Shown piece after piece: positions 1-5,510 of a stretch of 6,034 nt of DNA (positions within the stretch are counted from its first letter, which is position 1; every line of letters starts with the position of its first letter). Under the pieces are notes generated by a model. That model was given only the letters and a program-made list of their open reading frames with translations, was not told where the DNA came from and ran no database searches. The position numbers and the translations under genes are program-made. Source of the stretch: Nitrososphaeraceae archaeon (GTDB lineage: Archaea; Thermoproteota; Nitrososphaeria; Nitrososphaerales; Nitrososphaeraceae); the NCBI GenBank assembly GCA_021155845.1, contig JAJNBK010000229.1, positions 1 to 6,034 of the forward strand. The letters run 5' to 3'.

Positions 1-90
1 TTGATAGAAGAAGTATCAAAAGAAAAAAAATCAGTAATAGGAAGTAAATTTGAAAACTATGTCACTGAAATTATTGTTTCGGAATGCTAA
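1..90 (+). CDS. C-terminal end of an upstream gene (partial)
   Basis: Frame 1 is open from the first base to a TAA at 88-90 and encodes 29 residues ending in YVTEIIVSEC. The other two plus frames stop early (TGA at 2-4 and TAA near 45), and the Lys/Glu-rich composition suits a real protein tail. The start and nearly all of the protein lie outside the window, so no family can be named. The gene converges on the minus-strand gene that ends at 171, leaving about 80 bases between the stops in which no clear terminator is visible. A random open frame of this length is possible. Confidence 0.35.
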   Translation: MIEEVSKEKKSVIGSKFENYVTEIIVSEC

Positions 91-170
91 TACACATTTT
101 AATTGGAGAGAAGCATGTATACTTATGCCTTCAAATTCAGGTTTTGAATTCTCATCATTGCACCTGATTT

Positions 171-515
171 TTAGCATAGATCTTTATTCATTTCATCCAT
201 CAGCATATGCTGAACCTTTTGAAAATACAGACCTGTAGAATAAGGCATTATTGGAATATATTCTTCAATTACTTGTATCACATAGGGTACAGCGCGTTTT
301 GATATATCTATCTTAAATTTCATCCAAAGAACTCTGTCTTGTTGGAAGTGAATTTTCTTTTTTAAGTGAGGGGGAACAATTTCGATTGCTTGATCTTCTA
401 TTCTTTTATACCAATAAGCAAGATTCTCAGGGTCTAGTCCCTCTTTGAGATTCTTTATCGTCGTGCTGATTTGAGTGAGGCTGAATTCGAATGGATCATG
501 GTTAAAAGTACTCAT
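171..515 (-). CDS. Small conserved-looking hypothetical protein, 114 aa
   Basis: This is a 114-residue soluble protein with no signal peptide or membrane segment. It starts MSTFNHDPFEF and appears mostly helical: an amphipathic helix around residues 13-25, a Tyr/Trp-rich helix at about 33-48 (LAYWYKRIEDQAIEI), a Pro-Pro break at 49-50, then a basic stretch and a last helix at about 97-111. No catalytic or metal motif is visible; the only Cys is the final residue. The balanced composition and heptad-like spacing suggest a real gene. It lies 68 bases downstream of coaD on the same strand and could be co-transcribed. An AT-rich tract (516-530) directly abuts the ATG, too close to be its own TATA box for this start; TTTATCAT at about 545-552 is better spaced. 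Function unknown. Confidence 0.7.
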   Translation of the reverse strand: MSTFNHDPFEFSLTQISTTIKNLKEGLDPENLAYWYKRIEDQAIEIVPPHLKKKIHFQQDRVLWMKFKIDISKRAVPYVIQVIEEYIPIMPYSTGLYFQKVQHMLMDEMNKDLC

Positions 516-583
516 ATTTATATAAATATACGCTGCGTCAAATTATGATAAAACGCCATTAATCAAAAATGATTGATCCTTCT

Positions 584-1066
584 TTAATTTGTCTTTAACA
601 ATTTGCCAAAGGAATCAATTTCACCATTTCGTATTCTTGTAGAAGAAATGGGATAGCCGTCTTCTGCTCGTATCATATTAATGATAATAATGTTAAGAGG
701 TTTTAGACCATTTCTCGAACGTATATCATTTATAAGGTCTCCCTTTATTGCTGTTTCACTGCTCGATACAATAGCTTCTACATCTCCATAAATTACTGTT
801 GGACCATACACATCATCGAGCTTAGTAATTTCATAAGTGACATTGCCAAACTTCTCTTCAATTTTTTCTTTTAGGTTACTTATTCGTTCCTCATAATTAT
901 GATGTAGAGTGTTATTGCCTTTAGTTCTTTTTGCGAAAGCATCGCTAGAAACTCCAATAATTACTTTCTTTCCTATTTCAAAAGCTTTTGTAAGCAAAGC
1001 CAAATGACCAACATGTATCTCATCAAATGTTCCACCAGTTGCTACCACATTATATTTCATTTCCAT
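584..1066 (-). CDS. coaD: Phosphopantetheine adenylyltransferase, archaeal type
   Basis: This enzyme transfers AMP from ATP to 4'-phosphopantetheine, giving dephospho-CoA, the penultimate step of cytosolic coenzyme A synthesis. The nucleotidyltransferase signature GGTFDEIHVGH sits at residues 11-21, with the catalytic HxGH at 18-21. The second nucleotide-binding motif ISSTRIR is at 140-146, near the C terminus as expected. At 160 residues it has the length of the archaeal family. The frame is open to an ATG at 1117, but a TATA-like box (GTATAAAT, 1100-1093) lies inside that extension, 26-34 bases before the ATG at 1066. The extra residues (MYLLYLYKSSIF...) also do not resemble the family start, so I use 1066; the ATG at 1060 (MKYNVVATGG) is nearly as good. 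The gene appears intact, with all motifs present. It is probably essential and unlinked in function to its neighbours. Confidence 0.93.
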   Translation of the reverse strand: MEMKYNVVATGGTFDEIHVGHLALLTKAFEIGKKVIIGVSSDAFAKRTKGNNTLHHNYEERISNLKEKIEEKFGNVTYEITKLDDVYGPTVIYGDVEAIVSSSETAIKGDLINDIRSRNGLKPLNIIIINMIRAEDGYPISSTRIRNGEIDSFGKLLKTN

Positions 1067-1092
1067 TGCTTTGTATTCTACGAAAATCGAAG

Positions 1093-1100
1093 ATTTATAC
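1093..1100 (-). promoter_or_regulatory. TATA box of coaD
   Basis: On the minus strand this reads GTATAAAT. Its centre is about 30 bases upstream of the ATG at 1066, so transcription would start only a few bases before that codon, a near-leaderless mRNA as is usual in these archaea. It argues against the longer start at 1117. No Shine-Dalgarno site is present. Confidence 0.5.
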
Positions 1101-1264
1101 AAATAGAGTAAATACATATGATATGGTTAAGATGTTGTAAAAGAGATTGACAATCCAAAAGAATCAAGCTCAAATTTCTGCATAGATACTAATAATTTTT
1201 TCAATAATAATAGCAATAATTTTATATTCCTATTATATGAATATTCTTAGTTCCTAAAGCAAAG

Positions 1265-1276
1265 AACAAAAAAATT
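1265..1276 (-). terminator. Poly-T terminator after the ferredoxin gene
   Basis: On the minus strand, about 24 bases past the ferredoxin stop at 1298, there is a run of seven T followed by further T-rich sequence. Archaeal RNA polymerase terminates at such tracts without needing a hairpin. This site would separate ferredoxin transcription from coaD. Confidence 0.35.
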
Positions 1277-1297
1277 AGAGAAACAAGTATATTATAA

Positions 1298-1820
<523 letters not shown>

Positions 1821-1927
1821 TTTTTGGAATAAGTCTAACGTGGTAACCCGGTTGATTCAATAACAATATAAATTTTATCCAATGTTATTATTTGCAATTT
1901 GTTATTTTAAAAGATGATCGGAATGAT

Positions 1928-1939
1928 ACCATTAATGGT
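1928..1939. repeat. 12-base perfect palindrome upstream of the finger-ferredoxin gene
   Basis: ACCATTAATGGT is exactly self-complementary. It lies about 110 bases upstream of the TTG at 1820 and 32 bases past the stop of the helical protein gene (1971). It could be a dimeric regulator's site or a weak hairpin between two same-strand genes. One such palindrome in AT-rich spacer can also arise by chance. Confidence 0.25.
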
Positions 1940-1970
1940 CATGCTAAAAGTAAGAGAATTCTAAAACATA

Positions 1971-2441
1971 TCATTTGAAATAATCCTGCTGCATATTGAA
2001 AAACGAATTCCATGCTTTTGCTATCTCATTATTGTAATCTGTAACTGTCTCAATTGTTCTATTATAGATTTTCAAATTTTCTCTTGCTGCGTCAAAAGCA
2101 GTGATTGTTAACTGGTTGTTGATGACAGCTGTTCTTATCATGTTGTTGGTGATATCATTTGACTGTTTTGCGAAGTGGTCTAGATATGGCGCGGCAACGG
2201 TAAAATTCCAACCTCCCGTTATCTGTTTATGCGAAGAAATAGCATTCTGAATTGTGTTCTTTATCGTTTGAATAAAATCTAATTGCAAATTTGAAATAGA
2301 TTGTGAATATTGGGGCTGAATTTTTGCCCATTCATCTACTGTTCGGATAAAATTTTCTTTTATAGTATCATAAATATTTTGTTCATCTGTGACTCCTTTG
2401 CTATCATTATCTTTTGATCGGTAATTTACCATCTTAAACAT
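1971..2441 (-). CDS. Helical protein, possibly phasin-like, about 156 aa
   Basis: This is a soluble, Gln/Asn/Ile-rich, mostly helical protein. Two long amphipathic segments, about residues 29-73 (FIRTVDEWAKIQ... to AISSHKQI) and 98-145 (NDITNNMIRT... to AWNSFF), flank a short Gly-Trp loop (TGGWNF, 74-79). There is no Cys in the chosen reading, no catalytic motif and no membrane span. The size, the helical pairing and the repeated Asn/Gln resemble phasins, which coat polyhydroxyalkanoate granules and are known in Nitrososphaera-like archaea. I see no decisive signature and no PHA synthase gene in the window. The frame extends to an ATG at 2498, but a TATA box (GTTTATATC, 2470-2462) is centred about 25 bases before ATG 2441, which suggests a leaderless start there; ATG 2432 (MVNYRSKD) is the other candidate. 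A second TATA-like stretch near 2530-2541 keeps the 2498 start possible. Confidence 0.65.
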   Translation of the reverse strand: MFKMVNYRSKDNDSKGVTDEQNIYDTIKENFIRTVDEWAKIQPQYSQSISNLQLDFIQTIKNTIQNAISSHKQITGGWNFTVAAPYLDHFAKQSNDITNNMIRTAVINNQLTITAFDAARENLKIYNRTIETVTDYNNEIAKAWNSFFNMQQDYFK

Positions 2442-2811
2442 ATATATGAAGCATGCACCTTGATATAAACTTTGGTTATATATGGCATTGTTTACCATTA
2501 AAAGGCTATATCCTCATCATATCTCCATGCTATATTATATACAAGTTATTTTACTGTTCCAGGAGATGTATAATTTTAGTCAACAAGAAATTTTAATGTT
2601 ATGACATGTACTGATTCTAAAGCATAATTTTTGATTAATATACTATAATTCTTTTATTTCAAGCATATTAAACTTATATATGTATGATTCCTATTGCTGA
2701 TGTTAATTTTTTAATTATAGGAAAGCTGTAGAACAGATTGAATTGGCACATAACCTATCCTATATCTATAACAATAAGTGATAATAAAGCTAGCCCTTAA
2801 GATATTCAAAG
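2442..2811. other. AT-rich divergent intergenic region
   Basis: This is the spacer between the minus-strand helical protein gene and the plus-strand methyltransferase, so it should hold both promoters. On the minus side the TATA candidates are at 2462-2470 and about 2530-2541. On the plus side, TATATCTA at 2761-2768 and ATAATAAAG near 2781-2789 are weak candidates; the latter is about 27 bases before the TTG at 2812. I see no convincing open frame, tRNA-like fold or repeat. Confidence 0.5.
2462..2470 (-). promoter_or_regulatory. TATA box of the helical protein gene
   Basis: On the minus strand this reads GTTTATATC, centred about 25 bases upstream of the ATG at 2441, the spacing expected for a leaderless archaeal transcript. 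It falls inside the longest reading frame and is the main reason for the shorter start. Confidence 0.4.
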
Positions 2812-3411
2812 TTGTCAGGTCTAGGTCGTGTATATTGGAAGGAGGTTATTGAAGTATTACGCATGATAATTCCGCAGTACGACAAAGTTAATAGGGCGAT
2901 ATCATTTGGCAGAGATAACGATTTTCGTCTAAAGTCAATACGGGATCGTATTTTCCCAGGAGATACGATATTAGATGCGGGTTCTGGTTTTGGAAATATG
3001 ACTAATCTTGTATTAAGCGAGGTAAGAGACAGTACCAAAGTTATCATGTATGATCCCATTCTTGATATGTTGACTAATGCGAAAAAATTCTTTAGTCATG
3101 ACATGCTGCAATATGTTACCTCTGGCGTTTTCGAATATCTGCCTTTCCAAAATAACGTTTTCGACGTTGTAATGTATGGTTATTCACTACGCGATTCAAT
3201 TGAATTAAACTTCTATCTAAAGTATATTCTTAAGGTACTCGCTTTTGCTGCTGCTGGAAAGTCTGGATTAAAATTTAAGACACTTTATGGCACTTATATT
3301 CGATGGCCAAGAAACTCTGAGCTAAATGCGTTACTATGCGAAAAGTTTTCAAGCGTGAAATTTGATAAAGCAATGATGGGCGGCGCCATTATAGTTTCTG
3401 CCTATAAATAA
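2812..3411 (+). CDS. UbiE/COQ5-family SAM methyltransferase with an internal deletion
   Basis: This is a class I SAM-dependent methyltransferase of the family that C-methylates quinone precursors; these archaea make menaquinone, but the substrate here is not shown. The family N-terminal signature IIPQYDKVNRAISFG is at residues 19-33. SAM motif I ILDAGSGFGNMT is at 53-64, the acidic YDP at 80-82, and LPFQNNVFDVV leading to GYSLRD at 110-128. In the family this is followed by a helix, the RVLKPGG loop, a core beta strand and a connector before FYLKYIL. Here residues 131-132 run straight into NFYLKYIL, so about 35 residues are missing without a frame change. The C-terminal part (FKTLYGTY, NSELNALL, MMGGAIIVSA) is family-like. 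The length is 199 against the usual 230-245. The start is TTG at 2812, preceded in frame by TAG at 2791; ATG 2863 would cut into the YWKEV helix. It is probably inactive. Confidence 0.8.
   Translation: MSGLGRVYWKEVIEVLRMIIPQYDKVNRAISFGRDNDFRLKSIRDRIFPGDTILDAGSGFGNMTNLVLSEVRDSTKVIMYDPILDMLTNAKKFFSHDMLQYVTSGVFEYLPFQNNVFDVVMYGYSLRDSIELNFYLKYILKVLAFAAAGKSGLKFKTLYGTYIRWPRNSELNALLCEKFSSVKFDKAMMGGAIIVSAYK
3194..3205. repeat. 12-base palindrome at the methyltransferase deletion junction
   Basis: ATTCAATTGAAT is a perfect palindrome lying where about 35 codons are missing from the methyltransferase reading frame. Its two half-sites could mark the edges of a deletion. The link is inferred from position alone. 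Confidence 0.3.
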
Positions 3412-3443
3412 ATAATATTCCGGTATACTAAAATCCTGTTTAT

Positions 3444-3462
3444 AAGATATAACAAATATCTT
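3444..3462 (+). terminator. Hairpin after the methyltransferase gene
   Basis: AAGATAT and ATATCTT form a perfect 7-base stem around a 5-base AACAA loop, 33 bases past the methyltransferase stop. A run of six T follows at 3487-3492. The element could end methyltransferase transcription or act as an operator for the zinc-finger gene, whose TATA box begins at 3500. The all-AT-rich stem is weak. Confidence 0.3.
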
Positions 3463-3499
3463 TGGAATTATACTTATGAAAAGAAATTTTTTATTTAAA

Positions 3500-3510
3500 T
3501 TATCTTATAC
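3500..3510 (+). promoter_or_regulatory. TATA box of the zinc-finger gene
   Basis: TTATCTTATAC is centred about 27 bases before the ATG at 3532, so the message would begin at or next to its start codon. No Shine-Dalgarno site precedes that ATG, which fits a leaderless transcript and supports the chosen start. Confidence 0.45.
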
Positions 3511-3531
3511 CAAACGTCCTTATAGTGAAAC

Positions 3532-3762
3532 ATGCTTAGCCAGAATCAATTGGTTAGAATTCCAAAGCGACTCGTACGATACAACTTAAAGAGCGAATAC
3601 CATATAATTACAAACCAATATACAAATCGGGAAAATAAATCTGTGCTTACAGCAAAATCTGTCTATAACAGGAAACAACAATATGCTTGTGAAAAGTGCG
3701 GTAAGGTATTTAATGCATGGAAAAATCTACACCTACATAAAGTTGAAAACCATTCTTACTGA
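3532..3762 (+). CDS. Small C2H2 zinc-finger protein, 76 aa
   Basis: The C terminus carries one classical zinc finger, C53-x2-C56-x12-H69-x4-H74, with the conserved aromatic/hydrophobic pattern (YACEKCGKVF, then L66 before the first His). The 50 residues before it are basic and polar (PKRLVRYNLK, NRENK) and look unstructured. Single-finger proteins of this size are common in archaea and are usually suspected to bind nucleic acid or a protein partner; no specific target can be read here. The gene stands alone, 120 bases after the methyltransferase, with its own TATA box at 3500-3510 spaced for a leaderless start at ATG 3532. All four zinc ligands are present, so unlike its neighbours it appears intact. 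The finger is strongly supported, the cellular role is not. Confidence 0.75.
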   Translation: MLSQNQLVRIPKRLVRYNLKSEYHIITNQYTNRENKSVLTAKSVYNRKQQYACEKCGKVFNAWKNLHLHKVENHSY

Positions 3763-3910
3763 CAGCATCTCCATCTATATTATCAATTAATAACACCTCT
3801 TTGTAAAAAATAATCAACAATATTTTCTTGATATATCATTGTTCAGCTATAAACAGAGGCACTTATAGCAAAAGTTTGAAATAGTGAAATACATCCATTT
3901 ATCCACTTAA

Positions 3911-3922
3911 TATAGTATATAT
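3911..3922 (+). promoter_or_regulatory. TATA box of the PHP-domain gene
   Basis: TATAGTATATAT is the strongest TATA-like stretch in the 3763-3941 spacer and is centred about 25 bases before the CTG at 3942. It places transcription start upstream of the coding region for the HxH motif (3987-3995), so the mRNA would include the complete PHP domain. The rest of the spacer shows no gene. Confidence 0.45.
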
Positions 3923-3941
3923 ATTTGGTTACTCTGTATCC

Positions 3942-4886
3942 CTGATAGGGTACAAAGCCACGACTGATTTCCTAAAAATCGAGCTACATTGTCATAATAC
4001 TTTTTCCAACTATCGTAATGGATCTGTACGAGTCCCCTTTGACTGTGGTGTAAGTATAGAAGAGCAATTAGATATAGCTTTGAAGAAAGGCATAGAAGTC
4101 CTTTTTGTTACAAATCATAATACTCTAGATGGCTATCATCAGATACTTGAGTACCAGCAAAACCACGAGAAGTATAAGAATATCTTGATTTATCCGGCAG
4201 AAGAAATTACAATAGACAACCAAGGACATGTTTTAGCATACGGTCTGACTAGCGAAGTAAAAGCTGGAATGACTCTTGAAGAAACATTAGATGAAATCAA
4301 ACGACAAGATGCAGTTTCCTGCGCTGCTCATCCCTTCGCAGTAACCAACGGTATTCGCGAAATGGCATCCCTGTGTGATCTTATTGAATCCTTTAACAGT
4401 AACAATATAGATCATTTTTCTAATATTGTTGCAGAGAGTTTCGCAAAGCATAAGAACATACCATCGATAGCAGGAAGTGATTCACATATTGCTCAAACTA
4501 TCGGCAGATGTATAAATTCGGTGGAATCAGAGACAAACCTTGATAATATTTTGCAGTCCATGAGGCAGGGTAAATTAAAAATTATTAAAGCAAATTATAC
4601 CTCAAAGGAGGAAGTCTACAAGCATGCATATTATATTCTGTCTAGTTCTAAAGAGTTGATTTTGGGCTATACATTGAAACATCATCCCAATGCTCATTGG
4701 GCTGCTAAGTGGGCTTTGGATTCTTATACTATGAATCCAGAGAGACGATTCTGGAGGGCCTTGGGCGCCTTTACATTGTACTTGACAAAACGAGCTTCTG
4801 AAAAAGTTAATGTTAAAGGACACAATCCTCAAGTATTTGAAAAAAGATCTTGGAGAACATTAATTTACATGAGCCTTGTTCCTTAA
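3942..4886 (+). CDS. PHP-domain metal-dependent phosphoesterase, start unresolved
   Basis: PHP proteins hydrolyse phosphoesters with a cluster of metal ions held by scattered His/Asp/Glu residues; the substrate of this one is unknown. Motifs, numbered from CTG 3942, are ELHCHNTFSNY at 14-24 with HxH at 16 and 18 (codons 3987 and 3993), VTNHNTLDG at 56-64, PAEEI at 85-89, AAHPF at 128-132 and AGSDSH at 177-182 with DxH. All the usual metal ligands can be placed, and homology seems to begin at about 3972 (LKIELHCH). A C-terminal extension of about 110 residues, helical and Trp-rich (HWAAKWALDSY), follows the domain. The problem is the start: between the in-frame TGA at 3885 and TTG 4080 there is no ATG, GTG or TTG, and TTG 4080 would lose the HxH motif. 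CTG 3942 is the best placed alternative, 25 bases after a TATA box. A mutated start codon at 3972 (now CTA) is as likely. Confidence 0.75.
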   Translation: MIGYKATTDFLKIELHCHNTFSNYRNGSVRVPFDCGVSIEEQLDIALKKGIEVLFVTNHNTLDGYHQILEYQQNHEKYKNILIYPAEEITIDNQGHVLAYGLTSEVKAGMTLEETLDEIKRQDAVSCAAHPFAVTNGIREMASLCDLIESFNSNNIDHFSNIVAESFAKHKNIPSIAGSDSHIAQTIGRCINSVESETNLDNILQSMRQGKLKIIKANYTSKEEVYKHAYYILSSSKELILGYTLKHHPNAHWAAKWALDSYTMNPERRFWRALGAFTLYLTKRASEKVNVKGHNPQVFEKRSWRTLIYMSLVP

Positions 4887-5021
4887 CTGAATCTCGCGTT
4901 TTTTGTTCTTTCTGTCATCAATAATCCACTTTGTTACCAATATTATCCCGAAGATTGGAAAACTTGCTATAAATAAGTAAGGGAATGCCGCAGTATAGAT
5001 TGATGGGTCAAATATACTCAT
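4860..5021 (-). CDS. Small single-span membrane protein, 53 aa
   Basis: The protein has a short N terminus (MSIFDPS), one hydrophobic helix at about residues 9-30 (YTAAFPYLFIASFPIFGIIL) with two internal prolines, then a strongly charged tail rich in Lys and Arg (DDRKNKKREIQLRNK). By the positive-inside rule the tail should be cytosolic. I do not recognise a family. The longer ATG at 5054 would add MLLLKYQLAYD, but a TATA-like ATTATTAAA (5049-5041) is centred about 24 bases before ATG 5021, favouring the shorter form. The last 27 bases overlap the 3' end of the PHP gene, tail to tail. The membrane pattern followed by a basic tail is typical of real small archaeal membrane proteins, but a chance open frame cannot be excluded at this size. 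Confidence 0.5.
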   Translation of the reverse strand: MSIFDPSIYTAAFPYLFIASFPIFGIILVTKWIIDDRKNKKREIQLRNKAHVN

Positions 5022-5040
5022 ATCATATGCTAATTGATAC

Positions 5041-5049
5041 TTTAATAAT
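5041..5049 (-). promoter_or_regulatory. TATA-like box of the small membrane protein gene
   Basis: ATTATTAAA on the minus strand lies about 24 bases before ATG 5021. The match to a TATA consensus is only fair, and the area is AT-rich throughout. Confidence 0.25.
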
Positions 5050-5054
5050 AACAT

Positions 5055-5240
5055 AATAACAAGTAAGTAGCTTTTGCAATAAAAATTATGACTTGGAAAA
5101 TATGATATAGAATTTTGTTTGCTAAAACAATAGTGATTATCTATGGGAAGAGAAAAAAATTCAGTTTACCCATCATTTTTCGAGGACAGGAGTGGATGAT
5201 GTTTAACTTGCTCTTAATAATTGGCAAGAAGATATAATGA
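5055..5240. other. Intergenic stretch without a supportable gene
   Basis: The only frame beginning with ATG is an 18-residue peptide at 5143 (MGREKNSVYPSFFEDRSG) that stops at TGA. A second short frame just after it (MMFNLLLIIGKKI) also stops at once. These could be shreds of one broken gene, but neither is recognisable. No RNA fold, repeat or T-rich terminator stands out. Confidence 0.4.
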
Positions 5241-5474
5241 GATCCATCTTCAAGGCATGTTTTAGCACTTGTAGCTGTCGGTAATCAAATTTATGTTATT
5301 GGCAGAGGACCAGAACCCAATATTACCGTATCCGCAACTAATCAGATTTTTCATGTTGGCACAGATGATCAGAAAATGATGATTGGTTCAAAGTTGATAA
5401 ACATGAAAGAAATGATATTCGTTTTTGTAATCTTTGATCATATCTCAATAATACTGATAGCCGCGCAAAGTTAA
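5241..5474 (+). pseudogene. Orphan open frame without a credible start, possible gene remnant
   Basis: After a TGA at 5238-5240 the frame stays open for 77 codons to a TAA at 5472. The first half reads like protein: HVLALVAVGNQIYVIGRGPEP, then NITVSATNQIFHVGTDD. Its alternating hydrophobic pattern and the VAVGNQIYV segment recall one blade of the repeat beta-propeller (sialidase-like) proteins common in Nitrososphaera, but this likeness is weak. The second half becomes hydrophobic (MIFVFVIFDHISIILIAA). The only start codons come late (TTG 5394, ATGs from 5403), after the protein-like part. It ends just ahead of the ATP-grasp gene and in the same frame. It may be a fragment of a gene broken upstream, or chance coding-like sequence. 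Confidence 0.25.
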
Positions 5475-5510
5475 TTAGAAGCTGAACCAGAATTTCCTTT
5501 AGATAACTTG

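Noticed and set aside
50..238. Plus-strand frame of 62 codons near the left edge
   Set aside because: It overlaps both the partial gene at 1-90 and the end of the minus-strand gene at 171-515, has no family features, and its composition looks like antisense of AT-rich sequence.
561..574. Small inverted repeat AATCA-AAAA-TGATT between coaD and the next gene
   Set aside because: A five-base AT-rich stem is expected by chance here, and no T-run makes it a terminator.
1118..1297. Possible small gene on the minus strand (an 18-residue peptide from an ATG near 1184)
   Set aside because: It is too short, very AT-rich and has no recognisable motif; treated as spacer with a T-tract.
2790..3059. Minus-strand frame of 89 codons
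   Set aside because: It lies antisense to the SAM-binding motif I region of the methyltransferase, which is well supported on the plus strand.
3763..3941. Possible tRNA or other structured RNA in the spacer before the PHP gene
   Set aside because: No GC-rich stems, TψC-like GTTCRA sequence in a proper frame, or cloverleaf pairing could be found.
4602..4832. Minus-strand frame of 76 codons
   Set aside because: It is antisense to the C-terminal extension of the PHP protein and has no recognisable features.
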